Assembly (NCBI RefSeq): GCF_001643375.1
Contig: NZ_LSHB01000032.1
Location: 1-64,000, forward strand
DNA: 64,000 bases
Origin: Chryseobacterium sp. FP211-J200
Lineage (GTDB): Bacteria; Bacteroidota; Bacteroidia; Flavobacteriales; Weeksellaceae
Reading direction: 5' to 3'
The stretch's first letter is position 1. The number at the start of each line of letters is the position of its first letter. Under the pieces are notes generated by a model. It was not told the origin of the DNA. It was given only the letters and a program-made list of their open reading frames with translations, and searched no databases. Positions 43,116-51,693 of the stretch are shown in pieces. Made by a program: the position numbers and the translations under genes.

Positions 43116-43208
43116 AACGTAAAGAATATCTAGATATTTCTTAGAAAATAAACATATTTTGTAAATTTGTAAAGTATAGCTTTGTCGCTGTACTTTATTT
43201 TTTTGTCT

Positions 43209-43781
43209 ATGAAAAAATTCTTAGGAAAAGCCATCCTCAAACTAGTCGGTTGGAAAGTCGTTCTCCAAGGCGATGTCAACAATCTCGACAGATGCATCCT
43301 CGTTGTTGCACCACACACCGATAATAGCGAATATATTCTCGGAAATCTAGCATACTGGGCGTTGGGTAAAAAACTGAAAGTCATCATCAAGGATGCGCAC
43401 ACCAAAGCTTTCTACGGCAGTATTGTAAAAGGACTTGGCGGGATCGGGATCGACCGTTCTCAGAAGAATGACCTTGTAAAATTTGTAGCAGACGAATTCA
43501 AAAAAGATGATTTCAGTCTAGTGATCACACCGGAAGGCACAAGAAGTTGGGTCCCGAAATGGCGAAAAGGTTTTTACAATATGGCTTTGGCTGCAAAAGT
43601 TCCTATCGTTTTGGCTGGTGGCGATTACAAAAGAAAAACCGTTAATTTGGGTTACATTATACCTTACGAAAAATTGGAAACGCATACTTTTGAAGAGATC
43701 ATGCAGGAAATCCAGGATTTCTACATCAAATATGATATCACGCCAAAACATCCTGAGAACTGGAATCCGCAGATTTATTAG
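43209..43781 (+). CDS. PlsC-like acyltransferase
   Basis: From ATG at 43209 the protein has 190 residues. It resembles the 1-acyl-sn-glycerol-3-phosphate acyltransferase (PlsC) fold. The catalytic motif reads VAPHTDNSEYI (HX4E-like instead of HX4D), and the phosphate-binding motif is ITPEGTRSWVPKWRKGFYNMA. Residues KVPIVLAGGDYKRKTVNLGY complete the core. There is no membrane helix at the N-terminus, so it is a short variant. Substrate is unknown, probably a lipid acceptor. Confidence 0.78.
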   Translation: MKKFLGKAILKLVGWKVVLQGDVNNLDRCILVVAPHTDNSEYILGNLAYWALGKKLKVIIKDAHTKAFYGSIVKGLGGIGIDRSQKNDLVKFVADEFKKDDFSLVITPEGTRSWVPKWRKGFYNMALAAKVPIVLAGGDYKRKTVNLGYIIPYEKLETHTFEEIMQEIQDFYIKYDITPKHPENWNPQIY

Positions 43782-43857
43782 TTGATAGTTGATAGTAAAA
43801 GTAATTCTTTCGCTAATCTTTTAATTTTTTAATCCTTTAATCTTTTAATTTTACTCG

Positions 43858-44289
43858 ATGGACGAAGCAAAAAAAATAGAAACACTTGAACGCCTAAACA
43901 AAGCCAGCAAGAATACTTTGGGAGAAACGCTTGACATTGTTTACACCGATGTGTCCGATAATCATCTCACTGCGACAATGCCAGTAACGCCAAAAGTTCA
44001 TCAGCCTTACGGGATCATGCATGGTGGCGCAAGTTGTGTTTTGGCAGAGACTTTGGGTTCTTGTCTTTCATTAATTAATCTTGATCTTTCCAAATCTGTT
44101 CCTGTTGGTACGAACATCAACAGCAATCATTTGCGTGCGATACGAGAAGGAATTGTGACCGGAACAGCCACTTTTATCCGAAAAGGAAACACCATGCACG
44201 TTTCCCAAATTGAGATCCGAGACGAAAAAGGAAATCTAATCAACCATACGACCATGACGAACAACATCGTCCCAGTCGGAAAAGTCTAA
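43858..44289 (+). CDS. Hotdog-fold thioesterase, probable DHNA-CoA thioesterase
   Basis: The 143-residue protein is a PaaI/MenI-type hotdog thioesterase. The core YGIMHGGASCVLAETLGS carries the helix with the catalytic acidic residue in LAETLG, and GTNINSNHLRAIREGIVTGTA forms the later strands. It precedes the isochorismate synthase gene by 15 bases, so cleavage of 1,4-dihydroxy-2-naphthoyl-CoA in menaquinone synthesis is the most likely role. Other acyl-CoA substrates cannot be excluded. Confidence 0.82.
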   Translation: MDEAKKIETLERLNKASKNTLGETLDIVYTDVSDNHLTATMPVTPKVHQPYGIMHGGASCVLAETLGSCLSLINLDLSKSVPVGTNINSNHLRAIREGIVTGTATFIRKGNTMHVSQIEIRDEKGNLINHTTMTNNIVPVGKV

Positions 44290-44304
44290 TTATTTCTAAT
44301 CAAT

Positions 44305-45282
44305 ATGCTCGTTTTCAGATTGCCAGACTCAGAGGTTTTTCACACGTTGGAAAACTCTTCAGAAAAACAGGTTTCGTTCGTCAGTTTTGATTCTAAGACC
44401 ATTTTGGACTTTAAAGGTTCCATTACAGAAATATCAAAAGAGAAAATTGAGAATCAAACCATTTCTCCTAAAAACAAAAGCTCATTAATAGAAATAGGGA
44501 AAGAAACTCAGGATTCCTATGCTATTAAAATTAATCAAGCCAAAGACTTCATCGAGAAAAACGAGCTTAAGAAACTGGTCCTTTCCCGAAGGAAACTTTT
44601 GATGTATCTTGATATAGATTCGGAGAAAAAATTATCATTGACAAAAAGCTTCCTGAAATTTTGTGACAGCTACCCTTCCGCATTCTGTTATCTTTTTGAA
44701 AAAAACAATGAGATCTGGATGGGCGGATTCTCTGAGGTTCTGGGAAAATTTGACAAGAAGACCAACTCATTTGAAACGATGAGCCTCGCCGGAACTCTTC
44801 CACTCGACGAAAGTTGGACAGACAAAGAGATCGAAGAGCAAAAAGCGGTGACAGATTACATCCAATCAATTCTTAGAAAGTTTTCATCCAATCTAAAAGT
44901 ATCAACTACAAAAGATCTGATCTCTGGAAACATCAAACATCTTAAAACTGATTTTTCGGCAGAGATAAGTCCTGAAAGCCTGGATAAGATCATTTCAGAA
45001 TTGCATCCAACGCCTGCGGTTTGTGGTTTTCCGAAAGAGCTTTGTGCGCAGGGAATCAAAAGCATTGAACATTTTAATAGAGAATTTTACGCAGGTTACA
45101 TTAAAGTTGAGACCATAGATTTCATTTATTATTTCGTCAATCTAAGATGTGCCAGTTTCTTTAAAAATTACGCATTCCTCTTTGTTGGTGGTGGAATAAC
45201 GATGAAAAGTGACGCACAAAAAGAATGGGAAGAAACAGAACTGAAATCTTTGGCGATTCAAAACAATTTGGTATTTGAATAA
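44305..45282 (+). CDS. menF: Isochorismate synthase (chorismate-binding protein)
   Basis: A 325-residue chorismate-utilising enzyme, short for the family because the N-terminal domain is reduced. C-terminal core motifs are KLVLSRRKLL, SLAGTLPLDESWTDKEIEEQ, LHPTPAVCGFPKE and GGGITMKSDAQKEWEETELKS. The HPTPAVCG motif and the E in KEWEETE position Mg and chorismate. The alternative is another enzyme of the same family (such as salicylate synthase), but the adjacent thioesterase favours menaquinone synthesis. Confidence 0.85.
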   Translation: MLVFRLPDSEVFHTLENSSEKQVSFVSFDSKTILDFKGSITEISKEKIENQTISPKNKSSLIEIGKETQDSYAIKINQAKDFIEKNELKKLVLSRRKLLMYLDIDSEKKLSLTKSFLKFCDSYPSAFCYLFEKNNEIWMGGFSEVLGKFDKKTNSFETMSLAGTLPLDESWTDKEIEEQKAVTDYIQSILRKFSSNLKVSTTKDLISGNIKHLKTDFSAEISPESLDKIISELHPTPAVCGFPKELCAQGIKSIEHFNREFYAGYIKVETIDFIYYFVNLRCASFFKNYAFLFVGGGITMKSDAQKEWEETELKSLAIQNNLVFE

Positions 45283-45397
45283 GAAATCTTCAAAGTTCGA
45301 AAATAATTTTTATAATCAAAAGAAATTATCAAATCTATAATTATATAAATAAAATCACAGATTATAAATATTTATTTATTAATTTTACTTCAAACTG

Positions 45398-45727
45398 ATG
45401 AATATGAATCAGCTCGTAAAATTGATTTTGACCGGAATCTTGATCCTGTCCTTCTTTAAGATGCCTTCTTTATTTTACAGATTCTCGAGTTATCTTTTAT
45501 TTTCAGGCTTTGGCTGGTTGGCTTACGATGCTTTTCACAGGAGAGATCATACCGATGTCAAAATTTTTGTGGCTCTCACCATTCTCTATAATCCATTTTT
45601 CATTATTCCTTTTCCTCATTTCTTGTGGATCATAATTAACACAGTAGTGATCATAGGCATGATCCTCAATATACTCTTTGCAGAAGACAATCCTTACGAG
45701 GACAGCATAAAAAAAGATGACCACTGA
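45398..45727 (+). CDS. DUF6804 family small membrane protein
   Basis: The 109-residue protein has three or four membrane segments: LVKLILTGILILSFF, FSSYLLFSGFGWLAYDAF, and a last pair around VALTILYNPFFIIPF and WIIINTVVIIGMILNILF. YDAFHRRDHTDVKIF and LYNPFF match DUF6804. Function is unknown. The final codons lie inside a bidirectional terminator hairpin. Confidence 0.7.
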   Translation: MNMNQLVKLILTGILILSFFKMPSLFYRFSSYLLFSGFGWLAYDAFHRRDHTDVKIFVALTILYNPFFIIPFPHFLWIIINTVVIIGMILNILFAEDNPYEDSIKKDDH

Positions 45728-45738
45728 GTCATCTTTTT
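45711..45738 (+). terminator. Bidirectional terminator overlapping a stop codon
   Basis: AAAAAGATGAC (45711-45721) and GTCATCTTTTT (45728-45738) form a perfect 11-bp stem. The 6-base loop includes the stop codon of the preceding gene. It serves the convergent lipoprotein gene as well. Confidence 0.85.
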
Positions 45739-45758
45739 AATTGTAATTTTTCTTCTTT

Positions 45759-46325
45759 TTATAATCCTACTTCTATTTTGAAGCCGGTATTAACTGTAAT
45801 TTTCATCTGTCCAGCGGTAATTTTTGAACCTTTGATCCTTAAAATGAAAGAATTTTGTTTTGATTTCAGATGGTTAATTAGATCTGCACTGGTTGGAGTA
45901 AAAGTAACGACCGTAGCATTGGTATTACCTGTAACTGTCGCAACCAAAGCATTGTCTAAGTTTGGCGCCTTAAAGTAAATTTCGGCATCTTTGATCGCAT
46001 CAAGCGGAATTGCATTTCCATCTCTAGCTACAATAGTAAATTTCTCCAATCTTGCTGCTTTCAAATTATTTATAGACAAAGATGAATATTGCTCTTTGAT
46101 CTTTGCATCTGCATCTATATTAACAGGAACTTCCGGATAAGTCACAAATTCCGTTGTGTTAACTGTTGCAAAAGGAAATTCTGTATCAAAATCTAGTGGA
46201 ATCGTAAATGGAACAGGCACAGAAATATCGTCAATAATATCTTCTACTTTGCTACAGCTCGTTGTAATGTTTCCTATCATTAGAAAAGAAGAAACCAAAA
46301 CGACACTTGTTATTATTTTTTTCAT
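45759..46325 (-). CDS. Hypothetical lipoprotein
   Basis: The 188-residue protein begins MKKIITSVVLVSSFLMIGN and continues ITTSC, a lipoprotein signal with lipobox. The mature part is beta-rich with many Thr and Asn (VTGNTNATVVTFTPTS, KITAGQMKITVNTGFKIEV). I do not recognise the family; similar small outer-surface lipoproteins are common in Bacteroidota. It is 55 bases downstream of the nucleoside permease gene on the same strand. Confidence 0.7.
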   Translation of the reverse strand: MKKIITSVVLVSSFLMIGNITTSCSKVEDIIDDISVPVPFTIPLDFDTEFPFATVNTTEFVTYPEVPVNIDADAKIKEQYSSLSINNLKAARLEKFTIVARDGNAIPLDAIKDAEIYFKAPNLDNALVATVTGNTNATVVTFTPTSADLINHLKSKQNSFILRIKGSKITAGQMKITVNTGFKIEVGL

Positions 46326-46380
46326 AAAACTTTATTTTCCTGTATGTGTATATAAAAAGATGCCAAAAGCATTTATATTT

Positions 46381-47661
46381 TTAATGAGTGACTTTTTCTA
46401 CGTCCGCGATAGAATGTTTATACTTAAAAATAATCGCAAATAATACCGTGACTACTAAAGCATAACCTGCAAAAATATACCAAGACGTTCTCCATCCTTC
46501 TAACTGTGCTATAGGATCAGTTTGAGAATAAACAAAGTGATTTACAACTTCGCCAGCAGCTAACATTCCTATAGTTGCCCCAAATCCATTGGTCATCATC
46601 ATAAAAACACCTTGAGCACTGGATCTAATGTTTTTATCAGTTTCTTTATCAACGAACAAAGATCCCGAAACATTGAAGAAATCAAACGCAATTCCATAAA
46701 CAATCATCGACAGGACAAACATCCAAACGCCTGAACCAGGATTTCCTAACCCAAATAATCCAAATCTAAGTACCCAAGCGAACATGGCCATCAGCATTAC
46801 CTTCTTGATTCCAAATCTTTTTAGAAAAAAAGGAATCAATAATATACATAAGGTTTCGGATACCTGAGATAGAGATATCAGAGCATTGGCATGATTAGAA
46901 CCCCAAGTATTTTCAAAACCCGGTACGTCTTTGAATCCCGTTATAAATGGATTTGCGTAACCATTTGTAATCTGTAACGAGACACCTAATAACATTGAGA
47001 ATATAAAAAACACTGCCATTCTTCTATCCTTGAACAGACTAAAAGCTTTTAATCCTAAGGCGTCAGAAATATTTTTCTTGTCTTCACCTTTATTAACAGG
47101 ACAATTTGGAAGTGTAAAGGAATATATAAATAAAAGTATTCCCAATACACCAGAAACAAAGAACTGGGAATAATTTTGCTGGTATCCAGAGAAATCAACA
47201 AATAACATCGCACAAATAAAACCTACGGTTCCAAATGTACGAATAGGTGGAAATGCCTTAATTGTATCAAAATTGTTATTGACCAAAACTGTATATGCAA
47301 CAGAATTTGAAAGTGCTATTGTCGGCATATAAAAAGTAACACTGATAGAATAGAGTAAAAATATAACTGGAAACTCAACAGCACTTCCAGCCGTCATTCC
47401 GTAATATCCAGCTGCAATAATAAAAATTGCAGAGATAGCATGGCTCATTCCCAAAAGTTTTTGCGCAGGAATCCATCGATCTGCAACGACGCCCAAAATT
47501 GCAGGCATAAAAATAGAAACAATCCCTTGCATGGCGTAGAACAATCCAATTTTGGAACCCATTCCAACATCTCCTAGGTAGTTTCCCATAGATGTTAAAT
47601 AAGCTCCCCATATTGCAAATTGCAGAAAGCTAAGTATAGTCAATCGTAATTTTAGACTCAT
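46381..47661 (-). CDS. Nucleoside permease, MFS (NupG/XapB-like)
   Basis: A 426-residue transporter with twelve membrane segments, of the nucleoside:H+ symporter family. The N-terminus MSLKLRLTILSFLQFAIWGAYLTSMGNY is the family signature. Other features are GVVADRWIPAQKLLGMSH after segment two, LSQVSETLCILLIPFFLKRFGIKKVML and GIAFDFFNVSGSLFVDKETDKNIRSSAQG. It imports nucleosides; specificity is not readable. Its stop is at 46381, and the lipoprotein gene follows on the same strand. Confidence 0.9.
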   Translation of the reverse strand: MSLKLRLTILSFLQFAIWGAYLTSMGNYLGDVGMGSKIGLFYAMQGIVSIFMPAILGVVADRWIPAQKLLGMSHAISAIFIIAAGYYGMTAGSAVEFPVIFLLYSISVTFYMPTIALSNSVAYTVLVNNNFDTIKAFPPIRTFGTVGFICAMLFVDFSGYQQNYSQFFVSGVLGILLFIYSFTLPNCPVNKGEDKKNISDALGLKAFSLFKDRRMAVFFIFSMLLGVSLQITNGYANPFITGFKDVPGFENTWGSNHANALISLSQVSETLCILLIPFFLKRFGIKKVMLMAMFAWVLRFGLFGLGNPGSGVWMFVLSMIVYGIAFDFFNVSGSLFVDKETDKNIRSSAQGVFMMMTNGFGATIGMLAAGEVVNHFVYSQTDPIAQLEGWRTSWYIFAGYALVVTVLFAIIFKYKHSIADVEKVTH

Positions 47662-47686
47662 TATCGTAAAATGATATTAGTATTGA

Positions 47687-48292
47687 TTAGTCAATTTTTT
47701 TATTTCTTCTTTTGATCTCCTCCTGTAATCGAAGCGCGGTGTCAAAATCTTCTTCTTTGACAGCATCTGCTAACAATTGATTCAGTTCTTCTGCGGAGAT
47801 CCCAGACAGATCATTGAAATCTGAGACGTCATCGGAGTCGGTGTCCTCGTCTCCCACTTTTGGCGTTTCATCAAGTTCTAACAAAATTCCTGCTTCATTC
47901 AGGACGTCGGAAGTGGTGAAGATCGGTGCATCGAAACGGACAGCCATTGCTACAGCGTCGGAAGTTCTGGCGTCCAAGATCAGTTCTTCGTCGGACAATG
48001 GATTTTTGAAATTGATATTTGAGAAGAAAACACCATCTTTTATTTGGTAGATGATGACAGATTCTATCTTGAAGTTTGTATTTTTTACAAACTGAGTGAA
48101 CAGGTCGTGCGTCAAAGGACGAGGTGGATTGATGTCTTTTTCTAATCCCAAAGAAATGGATTGCGCTTCAAAATTCCCTATAACAACAGGCAGTTTGACC
48201 GATGTTTCTTCATGTTCCAACAACAGCGCGTACGCTCCCGACTGGGTTTGGCTGTAGGATATTCCCCGTATGATTAATTTTTTATAATCCAT
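47687..48292 (-). CDS. Bifunctional nuclease (DUF151) with C-terminal UvrB/C motif
   Basis: This 201-residue protein joins a DUF151 bifunctional-nuclease domain (about 1-140, with LLEHEETSVKLPVVIGNFEAQSI and LDARTSDAVAMAVRFDAPIF) to a C-terminal UvrB/UvrC motif (LNQLLADAVKEEDFDTALRLQEEIKRR, about 168-194). This fused form is usual in Bacteroidota. The activity of the bacterial proteins is uncertain, and the UVR motif suggests protein binding. It starts 25 bases upstream of the permease gene and is probably in the same transcript. Confidence 0.88.
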   Translation of the reverse strand: MDYKKLIIRGISYSQTQSGAYALLLEHEETSVKLPVVIGNFEAQSISLGLEKDINPPRPLTHDLFTQFVKNTNFKIESVIIYQIKDGVFFSNINFKNPLSDEELILDARTSDAVAMAVRFDAPIFTTSDVLNEAGILLELDETPKVGDEDTDSDDVSDFNDLSGISAEELNQLLADAVKEEDFDTALRLQEEIKRRNKKID

Positions 48293-48451
48293 TTAGCAAA
48301 TATAAAATTTTTTAGGAATTTTCTTTTAGAAATTGTTGATTTTTACGTGGTTTGCATCCTATTTATACAGAAAGCAAGGTGTAAAAAGTATTTATTTCAA
48401 AATGCTAAACAATAATGAAATGTAATACATTGATTTTGAACACCAATCTCC

Positions 48452-48583
48452 GCAGCCCGGCCTGAGTGGAAATCCTTTTTTGCGAGGACTTCGATTCTAT
48501 TGATCTGGAAATTGCCTGCAAAAAAGATTGACTTCGTCGAACCACTTCGTTAGGTTTGGGAACGGAGGACGGATAAGCTGCCC
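48452..48583 (+). repeat. Dispersed hairpin repeat, copy 5
   Basis: This is the longest copy (132 bp). It begins GCAGCCCGGCCTGAGTGGA and ends ATAAGCTGCCC, with CTTTTTTGC and GCAAAAAAG forming the inner stem around a 38-base insert. It shares GATTGACTTCGTCGAACCAC with copies 4 and 6. It lies in the gap between etfA and the nuclease gene, both on the minus strand. Confidence 0.87.
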
Positions 48584-48626
48584 AAATAATTGTAAAATGT
48601 ATTTTGTAAAAAGTAAAATGTATAAA

Positions 48627-48653
48627 AAAACCTGAGCCGATGACCCAGGTTTT
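48627..48653 (-). terminator. Terminator of the etf operon
   Basis: AAAACCTG (48627-48634) pairs with CAGGTTTT (48646-48653). On the minus strand a T run follows the hairpin. It is 20 bases from the etfA stop. Confidence 0.75.
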
Positions 48654-48672
48654 GATTTTATTTTGAGGCATT

Positions 48673-49623
48673 TTATGCGCCTTTTAGTGCTTTGATCTTC
48701 TCTGTCAAGGCAGGAATGATCTGGAAAGCGTCGCCCACCACACCATAATCTGCAGATTTGAAGAATGGTGCTTCCGCATCATTGTTGATCACCACAATCG
48801 TTTTCGAACTGTTGACACCCGCCAAATGTTGAATCGCGCCGGAAATACCTACTGCAATATAAAGATTTGGAGAAATGGCTTTCCCAGTTTGTCCAACGTG
48901 CTCTGTGTGAGGTCTCCATCCGATATCGGAAACTGGTTTGGAACAAGCTGTTGCTGCACCAAGAACGTTTGCTAGATCTTCGATCATTCCCCAGTTTTCT
49001 GGACCTTTCATCCCTCTACCAGCGGAAACTACAACTTCTGCTTCTTTAAGGTCAAGCTTTCCTGAAGACTGCTCGTGGTTGATCACTTTTGTATCTTCGT
49101 TGGCGATGCTCAGTTCCTTCACTTCTTCTGAACCAGACGCTGCATTTTCTTTAACACCATAAGCATTTTGAGAAACCGTTACGATCACACCTGCCGCATC
49201 AGCTTTTGCGTGCATAAAACCTTTGCCTGAGAATGCTCTTCTTTTCACTTGGAAAGGCGAAGTGCTTTCAGGAACGTCGATTGCATTGGTGATTAGAGAA
49301 TAGTTTTTCTGAATTGCCAACATCGGCGCTACTGAAGACGCATCTGTCGTGTGAGGAAAAACGATCACGTTTCCGTCGAAAACCTCATTCACTGCTTGTG
49401 CATAAGCTTTTGAACTGAAGTTTTTAAGACCCGCATCTTTTACATTGATGACCTTGTCCGCGCCATATTTGTAAAGAAGGTCTGAAGAATCTGTAGGATT
49501 GATGGAAATCGCAGTTACTGGATCTCCAGTTTTTGCTGCGATAGCTTTTGCATAAGAAACAGCTTCAAATGCTGCTTTTTTATAAATTCCGTTTATATTT
49601 TCTGCGTATACGAATACTGCCAT
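48673..49623 (-). CDS. etfA: Electron transfer flavoprotein alpha subunit
   Basis: The FAD-bearing subunit, 316 residues. C-terminal FAD-binding sequence GRGMKGPENWGMIEDLANVLGAATACSKPVSDIGWRPHTEHVGQTGKAISPNLYIAVGISGAIQHLAG is the family signature (about 204-270). It takes electrons from acyl-CoA and other dehydrogenases and passes them to the quinone pool. It lies 42 bases after etfB and is transcribed with it. Confidence 0.95.
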   Translation of the reverse strand: MAVFVYAENINGIYKKAAFEAVSYAKAIAAKTGDPVTAISINPTDSSDLLYKYGADKVINVKDAGLKNFSSKAYAQAVNEVFDGNVIVFPHTTDASSVAPMLAIQKNYSLITNAIDVPESTSPFQVKRRAFSGKGFMHAKADAAGVIVTVSQNAYGVKENAASGSEEVKELSIANEDTKVINHEQSSGKLDLKEAEVVVSAGRGMKGPENWGMIEDLANVLGAATACSKPVSDIGWRPHTEHVGQTGKAISPNLYIAVGISGAIQHLAGVNSSKTIVVINNDAEAPFFKSADYGVVGDAFQIIPALTEKIKALKGA

Positions 49624-49665
49624 GATTTTTAAATTAAAGGATTAAAAAATTAAATGATTAAAAGA

Positions 49666-50412
49666 TTAGATCACTTTGGCTTCTTCGTGAAGTAATCGTA
49701 CCAATTCGTCCAAGTTATCTGCAGAAACCAATTTCACCGCTGCTCTTGGCGCAACGCTGTCAAAAGAGACGGCTTCCACTTTCACTTCTGTATTTGAAGG
49801 TTCTACGACCTGAAGCGCTTTTGTTCTTGCAGACATAATGCCTCTCATGTTTGGGATGATCAGATCTTTCTCGTCTACCAAACCTTTTTGTCCTGCTACA
49901 ACAGCCGGCAATTTCACAGAGATCGTTTCTTTTCCACCTTCAATTTCTCTTACTGCAGTTGCTTCTGAACCGTTGATATCAAGTCCAACTGCGGCATTTA
50001 CAAATGGGAAGTTAAGCAGTTGCGCTACCATTCCGGGAACTGCACCGCCATTATAATCGATGGATTCTTTTCCCATCAATACCAATTCGTAACCACCGTC
50101 CTGAGCCACTTTTGCGATTTCTTTCGCGACAGAGAAACTGTCTTTCGCTTCAGTATTCACTCTGATGGCGTCATTTGCTCCGATTGCCAAAGCTTTTCTG
50201 ATCACCGCCTCAGTTCCTGCGTCACCCACGTTCACAACGGTTACGGTTGCGCCTGGGGACTCTTGTAATTTTATAGCTTTTGTCAAAGCAAATTCGTCCA
50301 AAGGATTGATCACCCATTGGATTCCGTTTTTGTCGAATGCAGACTTGTCTGCTGTAAAGTTAATTTTACTTGTCGTGTCTGGTACACTACTGATACAAAC
50401 TAATATTTTCAT
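49666..50412 (-). CDS. etfB: Electron transfer flavoprotein beta subunit
   Basis: The 248-residue beta subunit carries AMP and partners EtfA. Sequence features are MKILVCISSVPDTTSKINF at the start, VINPLDEFALTKAIKLQE, GKESIDYNGGAVPGMVAQLLNFP and the signature VREIEGGKETISVKLPAVV. It is the first gene of the etfBA unit. The region directly upstream contains four 22-bp direct repeats about 370 bases away. Confidence 0.95.
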   Translation of the reverse strand: MKILVCISSVPDTTSKINFTADKSAFDKNGIQWVINPLDEFALTKAIKLQESPGATVTVVNVGDAGTEAVIRKALAIGANDAIRVNTEAKDSFSVAKEIAKVAQDGGYELVLMGKESIDYNGGAVPGMVAQLLNFPFVNAAVGLDINGSEATAVREIEGGKETISVKLPAVVAGQKGLVDEKDLIIPNMRGIMSARTKALQVVEPSNTEVKVEAVSFDSVAPRAAVKLVSADNLDELVRLLHEEAKVI

Positions 50413-50779
50413 TTTATTGTGATATATTTTGTTATATGAACTTCGCTAATTTATATAAAAAATGCTATGCATGCATAATTTATTGTTATTTATTAAATAG
50501 GATTCTCCAAGCCTTTATTAATCGGGTATTTAGAATACTTACAGATAAGAAAGTCGATAAACACAAGTAATCTTATGAAAATTGACTTACTATTTATTAA
50601 CTCTATTGAGGAAAATTTAAAAATGGATTTTGAAAAATAAAAGATTCCAGCTGCTGATTAAGATTCTTTTTTCCATTATTTTGATTTGAATTAATGCGCA
50701 TCTTCCTTATCATTTAAGGCAAAAAATCACCCTTCAGCAAGTCTTATGAACAGGACGTTTGCAAAGACCATTAAAAAGG
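50413..50779 (-). other. etfB upstream region without a gene
   Basis: An AT-rich stretch between the etfB start and the tandem repeats. I find no gene and no convincing hairpin. It should hold the etfB promoter, but I see no clean TTTG-N19-TAnnTTTG pair. Confidence 0.4.
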
Positions 50780-50867
50780 TCTTGACCTTTTCATTAAAAC
50801 AACTTGACCTTTTCACGAAAACAACTTGACCTTTTTATGTAAACAACTTGACCTTTTATTTCTACCA
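50780..50867 (+). repeat. Four 22-bp direct repeats
   Basis: Units start at 50780, 50802, 50824 and 50846, each 22 bp long with no spacer. All share CTTGACCTTTT near the start; units 1-3 also end in AAAACA or TAAACA. The first unit is preceded by AAAAAGGT, which can pair with ACCTTTT. The period of two helical turns fits a cooperative protein-binding array. There is no gene inside. Confidence 0.85.
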
Positions 50868-50914
50868 CCTCAATGATCGGTGACATTTATATTTGTGTTA
50901 AATTTCAATCTTAA

Positions 50915-51616
50915 CTATTTTTTGACCTGACTTGCCCTGAATTCTATTTTACTTGGTAAAACCCTTGGATTCATATTCAACATATCGAGGATGAGATTTC
51001 CCATATCTTCTGGCTGGATCTTCCATTCGTCTTTTTCGGAAGGCACATTTCCGTTGAAATAAGTAGCAACAGAGCCCGGCATGATCGTAGAAACCTTGAT
51101 GTTGTATTTTCTAAGGTCGATCATGGCAGCTTGTGTGAAACCTACCACGCCAAACTTCGAAGCGTTGTAGCCAGCGCCGTTTTCGAAGAAGTTGGTGCCG
51201 GCAAGACTGGCGATCGTGATGTAATACCCTTCCGATTTTTTCAATTCTTCTACGGAAGCTTTCAACGAATAAAAACAGCCTGTCAAATTCGTCTCCTGCA
51301 TGGCGTTCCAGTCTTCGATGCTTAACTCATCAACCGGTTTGAAGACACCCAAACCAGCATTGGCAACCACCACATCCAGTTTTCCAAATCTTTCCTTGAT
51401 CTCGGAAACCGCATTTTCTTCATCGGCAAAATTTCTTACATCCGAACTTACTCCGAAGATACTTTCCGAAATGACTTTAAGGTCAGAAACAGCTTTGTCC
51501 ACATCTTCCTGTTTTCTTCCGCTGATGGCGACTTTGTGACCATTTTTCAATAAAACTTCTGCGATCCCGAAACCAATTCCTTTGGTTCCACCTGTGATGT
51601 ATATTACTTTTGACAT
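50915..51616 (-). CDS. Short-chain dehydrogenase/reductase
   Basis: The 233-residue SDR has the NAD(P) motif VIYITGGTKGIGFGIAEVL (TGxxxGIG), the central NAG motif in VVANAGLGVF, and the catalytic Ser...YxxxK seen as TIASLAGTNFFENGAGYNASKFGV (Tyr and Lys in YNASK). Arg37/38 after beta 2 (SGRKQ) hints at NADPH. The C-terminus (KIEFRASQVKK) is typical. The substrate is unknown. A hairpin terminator of the following remnant lies upstream of its start. Confidence 0.88.
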   Translation of the reverse strand: MSKVIYITGGTKGIGFGIAEVLLKNGHKVAISGRKQEDVDKAVSDLKVISESIFGVSSDVRNFADEENAVSEIKERFGKLDVVVANAGLGVFKPVDELSIEDWNAMQETNLTGCFYSLKASVEELKKSEGYYITIASLAGTNFFENGAGYNASKFGVVGFTQAAMIDLRKYNIKVSTIMPGSVATYFNGNVPSEKDEWKIQPEDMGNLILDMLNMNPRVLPSKIEFRASQVKK

Positions 51617-51647
51617 AATTTTTTATTTAGGTTACTAAAATAAAAAA

Positions 51648-51668
51648 AACGCTCCTTATGAGAGCGTT
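51648..51668 (-). terminator. Terminator of the T9SS-protein remnant
   Basis: AACGCTC (51648-51654) and GAGCGTT (51662-51668) pair with a 7-base loop. On the minus strand the hairpin is followed by a T run (fwd A run 51642-51649). Confidence 0.75.
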
Positions 51669-51693
51669 CTTTTATCATTTTAAGAAGATATTA

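Noticed and set aside
48405-48671. Long open frame on the minus strand across the dispersed repeat
   Set aside because: Most of it is the repeat itself, which recurs at other places with indels; there is no start context or family match.
50780-50867. CRISPR array
   Set aside because: The four 22-bp units are contiguous, with no spacers, and no cas genes are present.
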